A DNA stretch of 64,000 nt from Hippophae tibetana (lineage: Eukaryota > Streptophyta > Magnoliopsida > Rosales > Elaeagnaceae): assembly GCA_037013495.1 (NCBI GenBank), contig CM072812.1:39181001-39245000 (forward strand), given 5' to 3'. Made by a program: the position numbers and the translations under genes. The notes under the pieces are model-generated. The model worked only from the letters and a program-made list of their open reading frames with translations. It ran no database searches and was not told where the DNA came from. Every line of letters begins with the position of its first letter. Position 1 is the stretch's first letter. Shown piece by piece: positions 35,661-48,542 of this stretch.

Positions 35661-37154
35661 ATCATTTTTTATTTATACAACTACTAATTGATTTAAAATA
35701 ATAATATTGGACAAAATTTTAAGAGAATAAAATTTGATATTTATTCTCTTTCTTTTGTTTTTATTGAAATTCATTTCCAACCATAACAAATTGGAAGAAG
35801 TAAATTATCACTTGCAAAGCTCGCTTCGCAAATCAGCAGACCCTTTTCTTTTAACAATAACGTTGTCAAAAAAGATGAAGAATTTCTAAACCTCCACAAT
35901 CATTGCCGGTACCAAGAAAGGATCAAAAGGAACAAACAAACCTTCAAACTCTCACAGCCACGTGCATTTTCACCTTCATAAAAGAAGATGATTATCGTGA
36001 ATTATGCTTTCATTCATCACTGAGCAAATCAGATGCAGATTGGCCAAATGAAGGAGATTCAAGAGCACCTTAGCCTCATTCATCTTAGCCTCATGCAGTA
36101 AGAAAGGGGACCTGAACTGGGGAGTGGAGATAGCAAAAGAAAAGAGCAATCTCTCAGTCAAACTTTTAGCAGCGAATATTTAGATACAAGAGAAAGCAAA
36201 CTGCATTAATTATGCTAAAAAATATATGATATTTAAATAATAAGGTGTTATTCAATAACGAGTAGGTGAAATTAATTAATTTATGAGTAAAAGACATATA
36301 ACTCATTTAAATATTTAAAAATTTAGTTTTTGAATCAAATTACAAATATTATATATATATTTTAAATAAGTAATTAAATTCCACTGATATTTTGAATTCC
36401 TTCGGTAATAAAAATTACGAATTCAATGATTCTTTCATGAGAAAAAATACTCAATATTAAAAGAAATGTCAAGGAGATTGAAGTCTCTATCCCATATTCA
36501 AATTGGCAACCAACTCAAAAAAATGGTGTCCCTTAAATATAGAAGATTTCTCTTTATAACAATTTATTATGATGTGATGCGAAAATCATTTATTGATTAA
36601 GATATGTTGATACTGATTTTGTCAATACTAGATAGGATTATTCTCCAAAGAATCTAAGAGATGAACAAACTGTTAAGACCTTGGACCACGGTTTTGTGAT
36701 TCTTAAATCAGTAACTGTAAGATAAAAAAATATAAGATATCTTAGTCTCATTCTAATAATTATATGAAAAGAGAGTAATTAGTTATGCATTTGTGACTAT
36801 ATATAAGAAAAGGAATAAATCTGATAGTTATCCCAATCTAATAAGAATTGAGTTATTGTAACTTTGTAAACAATTATATACTATAAATAGTTATCTTTTG
36901 TAGACATCTATTATTATAAGTATCAATCCTTGATTATCTACCCAATTATCCTTATTGCCTTGGACCACTTTTTGATTGTCATATGGGATGTATGAAATTT
37001 TCCTCAACATCAACCCCTAGACTTTCTGGCTCTTGGGTTAGAAGGTCTGACTATAATTTCTATCAGTACTTGAGTTAAATATTGTAGTAATTAATAATGT
37101 TGATAGGACACCTTCACTCTTAGGATAACAGTGACCTTTAATCAATGGCTCGAA
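35661..37154. other. Gene-free stretch with an unassigned moderate-GC island at about 35800-36180
   Basis: The island has a 61-codon minus-strand frame (35976-36161) and better base balance than its surroundings, and could be a decayed exon or non-coding RNA. I recognise no family. The remainder is AT-rich and featureless. Confidence 0.3.
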
Positions 37155-37295
37155 CACCCAACCTAAAAAGCTAGTCTAAGACCAGGCCACCTACAACTTG
37201 AAAAGCCAATCCAAGACTAGCCTATCTACATATCGAAGAGCCAGTCTAAGACTAGCCCATCTATAACCTGAAGATCTAGTCCAAGACTAGCCCAT
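37155..37295. repeat. 35-bp tandem repeat, four copies
   Basis: Units beginning at 37155 (diverged), 37191, 37226 and 37261, each ending in AAGACTAGCCCAT or a close variant. Such arrays are common in untranslated parts of plant gypsy elements, but no element could be delimited here. Confidence 0.8.
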
Positions 37296-37720
37296 GATCA
37301 ATCCATAAGCATAAGAATACTTGAGTACACCTAACCTTAGAAGGCTAGGTCTACCTCTGAGTCACGCCTGTGGTTCAATGTGCAACCTAACTTGAGTACT
37401 TACCTAATGAAATTTGGCTACATGGGTCAAATTTGTTGTATAAATAGACAAGCAACAGGATCTTAAAGGGATCTTTTGACCATCAAATGTTGTAACCCTT
37501 TCTATAGGGCTTTCTCAAACAATATGCATGCTAGGTTGTTTTTGCATTTTTATTTATGTTATTTTTTAGGTATTTTTGGAAATTTACTTGACAATTTGGA
37601 AAAAATAAATTTAGATGTGCTCATGGGTAATGAGATTTGCCATCATGGGAAACGAGTGGACAATTATGCACCCAGACTACTCAAATTTTTCTATAAATGT
37701 TCCTTGTTTTTATTATTTTA

Positions 37721-38800
37721 GTTGTTAGAAAAATGTGATGAAACTTTGGAAAATTTGAAACTTTGAATTTTCAAGAATAAATTGTTTTTTGATTCTAGAT
37801 TACTAACATTTTGAGTGTGCTTTCGGTATTAATGATTCGTGAGAGTTTTTAGCAAAGACTATTTTGTCAGATTGATTGATTTGATGGTGATAGAATTCAG
37901 GAGGAGAACCAAATCCAGCTTGGATCACAGTAGCTGCAAAGGTAGCTAGCGAGGGAAATATAGGAGTACTAAAGGTAGGTGTCTTGACTAATAGAAGAAT
38001 TGGAGGTATATTTCAATCGAGTTGTAAACTTTTTATACTTTTAATGGATTGTTTATTGTCGAGTGGTTGTTATAAATAACTTGAGGATTTTACCATATAA
38101 GTAGAGGTTTATGTGATTTACCTTGTTATATTGATATGTTTGCATGATCTAATGGTTTAGTTTTTAGAAACAAAATCCCATCCAATTATGTACCAACATA
38201 CGAGGATTCTATTGTGATTGAAAAAAACATTTCCTTTTTTTTCTCCTACTTAGATTGATCTTCTCTATCTTTTAATCCATTTGCTTTATTTCTTTCTATA
38301 CGGTACTTGTTTTACTACTTACTTCCATTGTGTAAGAGTTGAGGACTAGTCTTGTAGACTCTTTACCATGGACATTGATTGACTTGCAGACTTTTTCAAT
38401 TGGTATCAGAATGGGTTCACTTTTTTGGGCTTAACCATTCTGGTGGTTGTTTATTCCTTCCCTTTCTCATGTGTTTAATTTCTTAAATATCTCTTGATGT
38501 CTAATGTGCAAGGAATGGTTTGTAGACCTCCTTAGTTTTATGGAAATCACTATTCTTTATGGAGATTTCAAATGTGCTCATAAATGAGATCATATAACAA
38601 TGATGTGTGGTATTTAATTGAAAATAGATGTTAATGCCCTACACATGTTTTAAAAATGGTATTGTTGAACCCAAATCCTTGCAAACTAGAGTAAGGAAGA
38701 ACATCGAATCAATGAGTTAAACTGTAATGGTTTTTACATCATTAATTCTGTTCGTAACTAAATCCATTTGAGAGTCCATATCAAGTCTAAAATTCTCAAT
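37721..38800 (+). mobile_element. 5' end of a copia element: LTR, primer site and decayed gag
   Basis: A probable LTR from TGTTAGAAAA (37721) to TTTTTCA (38398), followed by the primer site TGGTATCAGA at 38401-38410. Downstream, a broken gag-like frame begins near 38500 (NVQGMVCRPP, then YGNHYSLWRFQM, the usual N-terminal copia gag block) and fades by about 38800. No second LTR or pol was found, so it is a truncated copy. The LTR start is tentative. Confidence 0.5.
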
Positions 38801-39640
38801 AGATTGAGTGAAACTTTATCCCATATTTTTATTTTTGATTTGAGGGTAAGGAATTCTTGCTCAAACTACTGAATTTACATATTGGTAAGGAAAAATGATT
38901 AATGGGAAAAATAAAAAACTTAAAACAAATTGTGACCTTTTTTTCATAATTTGATTTTTCCTTTTTCTGATATTTGTTTAAAGATAAAAAAGATATGATT
39001 TTGTCTAAGAAAACATAATATGGTTGCTCTCATACTAGACTAATGTAAAATATATGGAGAAATAAGAGATAGAAGACAAAATGAGGTTTAGAATTTGGAT
39101 AAATAAGAAAGGGAAGAAACAAATAGATAATTGGGAGAGAAAGTAATAAGTACAATCTCAATCCAAATCCATTTTAGGTATGAAAAATAAGTATAATATT
39201 AGGTCTTAAATCTAGGATTAAAATAATAATCTAAATAAATATAAAATAGTTAATAATAATCTAAATAACCTAAATGATAAATCCAAATTCAAGTACTACA
39301 TAAATAATATAGATAACTAATATTAATTTTCAAATAAGGTATTGTTAGATTTTCATTATTTAAACATTAAAATATGTCATATAATAAAAGGTAAATTAAA
39401 AAATAAAAATTAACTTGTAGGTGCTATCGTTTAGAAATATTTATAGAAGTTATTAAACATCAAACGAATCGTTAACTATTGAATTCAAAAATGCCATAAG
39501 TCCAAAATTTCTTAGTTTTCATATATCATATGCTCATTTTTCTTTGAAATTTTCATTAAAAAAATTTAGAAATGTCACTTAAAAACAATACATATATAGA
39601 TCACAAATAAATGGTTAGGCAGAAGAATAATAGAACCCAT
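38801..39640. other. Gene-free AT-rich stretch
   Basis: No coding frame, repeat boundary or RNA gene recognised. Confidence 0.4.
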
Positions 39641-39992
39641 TAGAGGTATCTACAGTCCGATTTAGTCTAATTTTGAGTAAAAAAAATTGAACCAAATGGT
39701 TTGGTCCGGTTAATAATAAATAAATATGATATACCATTGATTAAAATATGAAAAATTTAATCAATGGTTTGTGAGAAGTAATATGAAAATTTAATATATT
39801 ATTAAAACCAATTCGGTCTGATCCAACTAGTTTAAAAATTAATATGACCGAACCAGACTGTTTGAAAAATAGTTTTAATTAATACAAACCGGTCTAGACC
39901 AAATCGTTTGATTTATAAAATTGTTCGGACAAGTCCAATCTAGTTTGATTTTCCGGTTTAATTCGATTCGTTCTAGGTTTTGGACACTCATA
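39641..39992. mobile_element. Non-autonomous hAT-type MITE, about 352 bp
   Basis: Left end TAGAGGTATCTACAG; right end (minus) TATGAGTGTCCAAAAC. An exact 8-base direct repeat TAGAACCC occurs at 39631-39638 and 39991-39998, so the true boundary may be two bases different on each side. The interior has alternating GGTC/GAACC/CCGG-type subterminal motifs like those at the end of the hAT element at 1-3147. Confidence 0.7.
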
Positions 39993-40470
39993 GAACCCGC
40001 AATATCAAAATTTTACTAAATGTAATTACCAAAAGCCTAAACAAAAAAAGCATATTCATGCCAACTTTGCTTATCCTAAAATTGAACTGTCTATCAATAC
40101 CAATGCCTTCGTGTAAAACAAAATTAAAGACCCTGGTTTTTGTTCCATAATATTTCAAATTGCAAACTTGAGTTTATTGAACAATGTTGGATGATTCTAT
40201 TCTCTCACTTGGGGTTTTTTATTGTTAGGCTTTTCACCTAAGGTACTTTGGGCTTTGTTATTGTTACACTCTTCATAGAAAGTACATACCATTACTAGTA
40301 CTCATTCAATTCAAAACATCAGTAAGGTGGATAGTATGTCTATACTTCTAGGTGGACGGTGCAAATATGAACAAAAAGAGTGAAAATGGGACAATTTATA
40401 GCAAATCACACAAGTTGGAACATCAAAGAATATAAATTCTATGTGCACTACAGCCCAAACATTATTTCAT
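39993..40470. other. Gene-free stretch
   Basis: No coding frame recognised; possible old LTR or leader sequence leading into the 54-bp repeat array. Confidence 0.35.
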
Positions 40471-40474
40471 GTTG

Positions 40475-40640
40475 GGGCGAGAGGCTTTTGAGTTCCAACT
40501 GGTGATTCTAGGATTTTTATGAACATCACAACAAGTGGCTTTTGGGTTCCAACTGGTGATTCTAGGATTTTTATGAACGCCACGACCAGAGGCTTTGGGT
40601 TCCAATTGGTGATTCTAGGATTTTTATGAACATCGTGACT
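40475..40640. repeat. 54-bp tandem repeat, three copies
   Basis: CCAACTGGTGATTCTAGGAT recurs at 40495 and 40549, and as CCAATTGGTG at 40602. The period of 54 is divisible by three. On the minus strand the first two units read as an open 18-residue repeat (FIKILESPVGTQKPL core) within an 86-codon frame (40467-40727). The third unit has a 1-bp deletion. Confidence 0.85.
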
Positions 40641-43600
40641 CAACAATATCATGCTACGGTACATGTCTCTTGGATCAAACTTGTGTTTTCTAAAGATCAA
40701 TATGCATCGTAGCCTAACATATACCATGATGTGGCATAACTCTCTAAGGTTGTAATTGGAGAATCAAAATTCAAGGTGTGTCATAGTGTAGATTATACCA
40801 TACAACGGCCCAAATGTCAAAAATTACCATAAACCCTAATACACATTCTATACGTGTTTAAACTATACATTAAACTTGTAAATACACCTTAATCCTTCTT
40901 AAAAGATATCAAGCTATATTAACAAACTCCAGCTCTCATAATCGTTCTACACCATCCATAATATAGATACAGAGAGAAAATCTCTCAATTATGAAGAAGA
41001 CCCAATGATTTGAATAAGGTAGTGACATCATGTTTAGAGATTTGGAATCATCTTCATCAAGGAGAGGGTATTTTATTGTTTTATATTATTTTTTTTGTAA
41101 TTTGATATCTTTTACGGTTGAATTAAGTTATGTTAATTTAATTATGATTGGTTAGTTCTTATAGTATGGGATTTAGTATTTCTTTTAGTAATTGGAATAA
41201 CAATTTTATAATTTAAATAAATAAAAGTTTTGAATTTATTTCTTATCCATATTCTTTAAATCTTTAATTATAAATTCATAATGAATCAAGTCTTGGTTTA
41301 TAATTAAAGAAAATATTGTATAAATAAGCATTAGACATATTATATGTGTTCAATTGTGCATTAATAAACAAGAGTATAATTTAATTTCATTAATTTTTAT
41401 TAAAATAGATGGTGAAATTATCTTTAATTATAAATTAATGATAGATCAAATCTTAATTTATAATTAAAGAATAAATTTACTTTAGATTTACCAATAAATT
41501 AATTCCAAACATGGTCAAGAAAGTTATTAATTAATTGAGGATCATGGTCTATATATTTTTCTTAGTTTTCAATTAATCAATTTTAAGTTCGATCTAAGAA
41601 GTTATTGATTAATTAAGAATTGTAGACTCATTATGATTATAGAGGATTCACTTATTAAAAATGAAAAAAAAATTAGTAAGTCTAACTTTTTTATTTAAAT
41701 CATTTAATTCATTCTTTTTATAAAGAAACATGCAAAGTAATTTTCCATATTCATTCATCATATTTATTTTGGCTATAATTTAGTTTACTTCAAATCTTTA
41801 GTTATTAAAGTAATTTAGAATTTTCATTTATTTTTTCTCAACTGATAGAATATTTAGTATTGTTTTTTCTTAACTAATTTAAGAAATAATTTGATTTTTT
41901 TAAAACAATTGGCTAATTTCTTTAAAAACCAACCCTGTGATAACTTATTATTAATATAATAGTGATTCCTGCACTTACGAACAATTAAAATTTATGATTC
42001 CTACAATTATTATTAATTTGATTTTATGTTATTTAATTTGAATAAATAATTATTTAATTAATTAATATAAATTAAAAATATCTAAGGACATACTAGGTAC
42101 ATGTATATATGATTTGTGGAAGAAATAAGGATATTGATAATTTTTAAATTAAAAATTATTTAGAGAATAAATATAAAATTTAATATAAATAATTAATTAA
42201 AAAAATCATGATATGGATACTAATTTATTGTATATCAATGTTTATTTACGTTTGTAATCAATTAAATTATTAATATCTTAATTTGTTTAGTGGTAAAAGA
42301 ATTTGTTGTTTACCAATATAAAAATAATTTTAAAACCAACATGAAATTTTAATCAGAAGAATCGCAATATGAAAAAATTATTATGTGACATTGGGTTTAA
42401 AGTGTAGCTCATTAAGTTTATAATCTGTAGATAAAAGATTAAATGTGTTTTATTTTTAATAAGACAAATGTGAAATATGAATCTATTAGATATGTTTAAC
42501 GTAATATGAGATAGTTTGATAGGTAACTCGGCATGCACTTTTTCCAATAAATTTGTCTTTTTAACCATTCATGATAACGTTGCAATTGTATCCAAATGAC
42601 AATGCTTTTTAAACGTGAGATCACTAATGTCAGGCGTTAATTGTGCATTAATTTTTGCTAATTAAAAAAGTTAATCTCATAAAAAATAAAGTAACATAAC
42701 TTAGTTAAGAGTAAATCAAAAATTAAATTTAAATTAAATAACATAAATTATAATAAATATATAAAAAAAATTATTTTTTTTTCTCAAGGAAATATATATT
42801 GATTTTAAAATTCAATAAAAATGATAGTAAAAATTGTGAGTGTATAACATAATTATGATGAAATCTTCAATATGGTTATAAAAAGACCAACTAGTTAGAC
42901 TATGAGTAATTTTATTTAAATTTTTAGGTAATTTAAAAAACAGAAATCATATTAAAATAAAGTAAAAGAAGTTTGACTTAATTGATAATATTTTGTGTTT
43001 TACATGAAATTATAAAATCGTCACATATTATATAGCCTTTAGTTTTAATTTTAAAATTAAATTGTAAGGCTATCTAAAGAAAAAATAATAATACACATGC
43101 TTCACCTTCTTTACTATAATTTCTTTGAAAGAATTTTGTCTATCAACCCAAAATATGACAATTAGAATTTCTGATAACAACTGTATTATTAATACTATGA
43201 TTATGGACAAAGACATCAAAATTAATTTTAGTATAACCCCAACTTGGTTTTCTCCAAAAGAAAGGAGGAGGAAGAGGAGTAAAAATCTTAAATATTAAAA
43301 ATACCCAAACTATTTGTACTAGAATTTAGGTTCGAATTAACAAATTTAAGATTTTGAGATTTAGAATTAAAAATAATATTATTTATGATTTTTTAAATTT
43401 ATTCAAAGGATATTTACACATAAAAAATAAACTCATAGTGTGTTAATAAAAAAAAGTGAAAGAATTATGTTTATAAAAAATAACATCAAGGAGAGTCTTA
43501 AAAGAACAAGAATTATAAGTTCTAATATTATAATCAAAGAAGTCTTTAGAAGGGCCATAATTATGTTTAAACAATTGAACCCAACTTTTTTAAGAATTGC

Positions 43601-43910
43601 AAACCAAGTTTAAAAGAATGATGAGATTAATATTTTCAAATTTACTAAAAATTAAACCTCTAACTTCCTTAAATAAATAAATTTGACATCAACTTTTAAA
43701 AGTCATAAACCTTAAATTAGATCTCTTCTTGTTATAGCTAGAATTCCACTAGAACTTTCTTATAATAGAATCTCCGTTTTTACATAATAAACTCAAAAAT
43801 TTAAAGGTGCCCACAAGAGTAGAAAAAAATTAATGTATATAAATTTGTTAGCTTTAGAAAGAAAATAAGATCTCTAACTGTCAATTTTTAAAATCAAATT
43901 GTCAATAACT
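40641..43910. other. Long gene-free, very AT-rich region
   Basis: 3.3 kb with no coding similarity on either strand. The only ordered structures are two near-identical 50-bp hairpins at 41261-41310 and 41421-41470. Confidence 0.5.
41261..41470. repeat. Pair of 50-bp hairpins, 160 bp apart
   Basis: Both have identical 14-bp arms TCTTTAATTATAAA / TTTATAATTAAAGA with 22-bp loops (41261-41310 and 41421-41470). Confidence 0.8.
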
Positions 43911-45006
43911 TGATAACTCTGTGTTTTAGAGTTATTTTGTCAAATTTATTAATTATAATTGTTATGTTTTTATGGTTTTTAGTTAATTTTAAGTTTTTAA
44001 ATTATTATTTACTGTTAGTTTTTTAAGAAATATATTTTTAGAGAAAATTAAACAATTTAAATTTAAAAAAGGCTTAAATGCAAATAAAAAAATTTAAAAA
44101 TTTAGTTTGAATTAAAAAATGGCTTAAAATCAATTAACTAAAATTTGAATTTAAAATTATTTTCTACGTAGAAAGGGAGTACCACGCGTGTCATTGATCA
44201 ATGTGCCTCATGCACCGTTAGATCAGAAATTCAATGGTGAGGACTAGGAGAGTGAGATGCAAACGCTACGCGGGCGAGTAGACATGATTTTCAACTGTGT
44301 TGCACAGTTTGACGCGTAGAGTGGGGTCCACATATCTGTGCAATTTGGCCTGCAAAGTGGGATCCACCTGTTTGCACATTTTATTTTCCCCTAGACGCGC
44401 TCTCTATTACCCATCGTCAGATCAAACGATGAATGGTTCAAGTCATGCATGTTGGACAGGCTCCACGCATGAGAGTTACGAGTGGAGTCCAACTATCCTA
44501 CACCGCCCAACGTGCAAAATTCTCTTACGACACTGTCTACCGATTCTACGTTCACCCTCACGTCTCGTCCAATACGAAGCTTTCATATGTCATATTATCC
44601 TTACTAAGATCTCCACGTGTCATGTGTAGGGTAAAAACATTTCAGGAAATTGCACACTACCATACCTCATTCTGCACAGTTTTTCTACTCTTTTTGCACG
44701 CCTATTTTGAGTAATATTTTTGGTGTATTTTGGAGAGAGTAAAAGCCATAAATAATGGGTTATTTTGATGTTGAAAGAGGGGGAGAACACGAAGAAGCCA
44801 TTTTGCTTCTGTTGTTACAAAGAAGGAAGACAAAAATAAAAAAAAAGAGGAATTTTATTTTTTCATTGATGAATCGTGAAAGAGATTTTTTCTAATCTTT
44901 TTTCTTTTAATTTTATTTCTCTGAAATGTCTAAATATTTTCGTATTGTAATTTCAATATTTGCTATGAACTAAATTAATTGTTCTAGGGTTGTCATGTAA
45001 CTTATG
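43911..45006 (+). repeat. Family F LTR, first 1.1 kb (plus orientation)
   Basis: Starts TGATAACTCTGTGTTTTAGAG and matches 33706 onward and the reverse of 45890-46963. Homology stops near 45006, where a small inverted fragment of the same LTR begins. The GC-rich core lies at about 44165-44640. Open frames at 44297-44714 are within this core and not conserved as protein in the other copies. Confidence 0.8.
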
Positions 45007-45017
45007 TTAATAACACA

Positions 45018-45268
45018 TTATTTATGGCTTCTACTATCTCCAAAAATACACCAAAACTATTCCTCAAAATAGGCATGCAAAAAGGGTAGAAATATCGTGG
45101 AGAATAAGGTGTGGCAGTGTGAAATTTCTTGAATTTTTTTTACCGTACACATGACACGTGGAGATCTCTAATTCACTGTCAGGATAATATGACACGTGGT
45201 AGCTTCGTACTAGGTGATACACGAGGGTGCACACAAACTTCTCCCGCTACATTGTCCACCGATTCCGA
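45018..45268 (-). repeat. Internal fragment of a family F LTR (minus orientation)
   Basis: About 250 bp matching 46145-46400 in the same orientation, from CATTATTTATGGCTTCTAC to CCGATTC. It joins the plus-oriented copy at 43911-45006 to the minus-oriented copy starting at 45269. Confidence 0.75.
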
Positions 45269-46963
45269 AAACTTGTTGGTCTCTTAAGAGAACATGAATG
45301 TGCAAGTATACACGATCATAAGTAATAAGTGATAAGTAAGATATCGTTCTCACGGAGATTTGTTACTAATATTTGTTAAGTACTAATATTGTTTCAACCT
45401 AATTTTATCCGAACAATCGATAGTTGGATAGAGTTTAACTAAACTAATTTTTGATAACAATATATAAGAAAACTCTAGGATTGTAATTTTTCAAAATTAA
45501 TCCACTTGAATCATATTATTTTCTCTTGATTTATGTTCTCGCATTGAATTTTTCAACCAAGAACTCCTAATTTATCCAAATGTCTCTTCCTTAATAAAGA
45601 GACGCATCTCGCTAAAATAATTCACTATATTCCTATCAGAATTAAATTTTGCAAAGATTCATTAAGCTCAAAGTTCTCCATAGTTACACATATAATAAAG
45701 GTATATTTCTATCCCCTATACATATATGTTATTCTATCTATGAGCAAAACCCAAAAATTCCTTTTCCAAGTTCATTAGGTTTCACAGATCAATTAATTAA
45801 TCTTCCAATAATGAAAAGCATTAAGCACAAATAGAATAAACAAATTAAAAAACATCTCATAAATCATTCAAAAATAATTAATCCAAGCTTCATAATGTAA
45901 GTTACATGGCAACCCTAAAACAATTAATTTAGTTAATAGCAAATATTGAAATTACAATACGAAAATATTTAGACATTTCAGATAAATAAAATTAAAAGAA
46001 AAAGATTAGAAAAAAACTTTTTCACGATTCCTCAATGAAAAAATAAAATTCCTCTTTTTTTTTCTTTGTTGTTTTCCTTCTCTGTAACAACAGAAGCCAA
46101 AATGGCTTCTACGTGTTCTCCCCCATCTTTCAGCATCAAAATAACCCATTATTTATGGCTTCTACTCTCTCCAAAAAAACACCAAAAATATTACTCAAAG
46201 TAAGCGTGCAAAAAGAGTAGAAAATAGTGTAGAATGAGCTATGGTAGTGTGCAATTTCCTGGATTGTTTTTACCCTACGTATGACACATGGAGATCTCTA
46301 ATTCTCTGTCGGGATAATATGACAGTGGAAGCTTTGTACCGGGCGAGACGCGAGGGTGCATACAGAATCGGTGGACAGTGTCGCAAGAGAATTTTTCATG
46401 TTGAGTGGTGTAGGACAGTTGGATTCCACTTGTAACTCTCATGCGTGGAGCGTGTCTAACATGCACCATCAGAATCGTTCATCGTTTGATCTGACGATGG
46501 GTAACAGAGAGCACCTCTCAGGAAAAATAAATGTGTAGACAAGTGGACCCCACTTTGTGCACCGAACTACGCAACATAGCTGGAAATCACATCTACTTGC
46601 CCGCGTAGTATTTGTGTCTCACTCTCCTAATCCTCACCGTTGAATTTATAATCTGATAGTGCGTGAGGCGCATTTAACAATGACGTGCATGGTACTCCCT
46701 TTCTGCATAGAAAACAATTTTAAATTCAAATTTTAGTTAATTGCATTTAAGCTCTCTTTTAATTCAAATTAAATTTGAAAATTTTGTTATTTGCATTTCA
46801 GCCCTTTTTAAATTTAAATTGTTTAATTTTCTCTAAAAATATATTTCTTCAAAAACTAAGAGTAAATAATAATTTAAAAACTTAAAATTAATTAAAAACC
46901 ATAAGAATATAGTAATTATAATTAATAAATTGGACAAAATAACTCTAAAACAGAGAGTTATCA
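45269..46963 (-). repeat. Family F LTR, complete (3' LTR of a coding-free element)
   Basis: On the minus strand it starts TGATAACTCTCTGTTTTAGAG at 46963 after a purine-rich AGTTTAGAGGTG, and ends GAGACCAACAAGTTTT at about 45269. It is the partner LTR of 48543-49383. Reverse-oriented to 43911-45006, forming arms of about 1.1 kb. Confidence 0.8.
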
Positions 46964-47563
46964 CACCTCTAAACTTATCATTTTGTTAGTCCTCAAGCAA
47001 AACGTAAGGAATAAAACTAGGATATATGCACTTAAAATAGTGATTTTCAAAACATTTCTCATTTCTCATATAAATAACATAACTCAAAGAAATACAAGAA
47101 TTTTATCTAAACATTGAAAGGAATTCAAAAGTATGTCATATTTTCACATTGAATTTTCTTGTGTGTGTGAAGTCTTTTCACAATTCATCACATGAAATCC
47201 GGATGAGTTTATGCAAATATGGAAGCAATTAATCTTAATGAAATCATAAATCTCATAAGTTTGTTTTTCAATTCTCTCTTCATTAATATAGACAAACACA
47301 AAACCAAAGATTAATAGGAATTTATTAAGCTTGTAATGTATGGCATAGGTAAAAGTAGAATAAAAGACAATATTTGGCTTAAATATTTCCTAAACACACC
47401 ATTTTAGGATCAAAACAAGACACCTTCTAACATCTCAATGAATACTTCCCAAGTTGGGATTTAACTTCTCATGCCATAATCGTTTTTTTTTTCTTTTTTT
47501 CTCTTTTTTTATATATCTTTAAAAGGTTACTAACAATGATCACATATTAGTGAGATAAGGAAT

Positions 47564-47601
<38 letters not shown>

Positions 47602-48542
47602 ATAAAAGCTCAAAAGGGGTATACTATGGATAAAACATGTAAAGTTGGATAGAAAGGCTCAAATGATCCAAAGATGGCCTAAATCATTTTCTTAGTTAAG
47701 TGTTGTCTAGGATTTCGCCTCGAGAGAAAATCAAACAAATTCGAAGAGATGTGACACCAAAGGAGATCAATAGAATTGCATATTCATATAAACTTTCTCT
47801 AAATTAGCATAACAACTTAAAGATCAACACTAGTGCTCATAAATAGACATTCTTGTAAAAATGAATCTTACTCAAAAATTACACACAAACTTAGACAATA
47901 TTCAAATTTTTCAAAGAGCTATGCATCAATTCAAACAAAGAAATAAAAATAAATCACTATGAAAAGCACAATATATTCTCAAATTTCAATCAACCAGAAA
48001 AACAAAGCTACACAAGCAACAATTCCAAGAAAATAAATTTAAATAAGTTCAATCTCTGCACCCTAAACTTAATATGTACATTGTCCTTTATGTGTGCAAA
48101 TTAAAGAATGAAGAAGATAGGTTAAAAGAAACTTCCCTGGTTTTGGTTTATAAGATTGAAATCCAAAAATAGCTTCACTTTCTCCAATTTGCACCTACCA
48201 AACAAAATAAAAAAATAAAGAAATATTCAAACTAATACATGTTCAACTAAGTAAAATAAATAGAAAACTAAAACACATGGGTTGCCTCCCAATAAGCTCT
48301 TGATTTAGAGTCATCAGCTTGACTTCCTATTTTTCTGTTTTAGGGAGGGTCAGATAACAAAACAATGAACTTTTTACGATCAATGTAGAGACTTCTTGTG
48401 CATCACATACAAAGCCTCAATTTACCCGAAAATATGAAAAATAATTCTAATGAAGTAAAAATAACAATAAAAAAATTGAACTAAAATTAGATTGATTGGT
48501 ATTAATATCAACAAAAATAGTAAAACACATCCCCGGCAACGA
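46964..48542 (-). mobile_element. Coding-free internal region of a LARD-like gypsy derivative
   Basis: Bounded on the minus strand by a primer-site-like TGGCGTCGTTGCCGGGG at about 48548-48531 and a purine tract (AAGTTTAGAGGTG) before 46963. Contains TTGGGAGGCAACCCATG (about 48299-48277) and TTGCTTGAGGAC, phrases typical of the 3' non-coding part of plant Athila/Tat-type Ty3/gypsy elements. No gag or pol is seen in 1.58 kb. A (TA)n microsatellite sits at 47568-47598. Mobility would depend on another element's proteins. Confidence 0.7.

Noticed and set aside
44297..44714. 110- and 93-codon plus-strand frames
   Set aside because: Same LTR core as above; incidental.
46241..46538. Overlapping frames on both strands
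   Set aside because: Reverse-oriented copy of the same LTR core; not coding.
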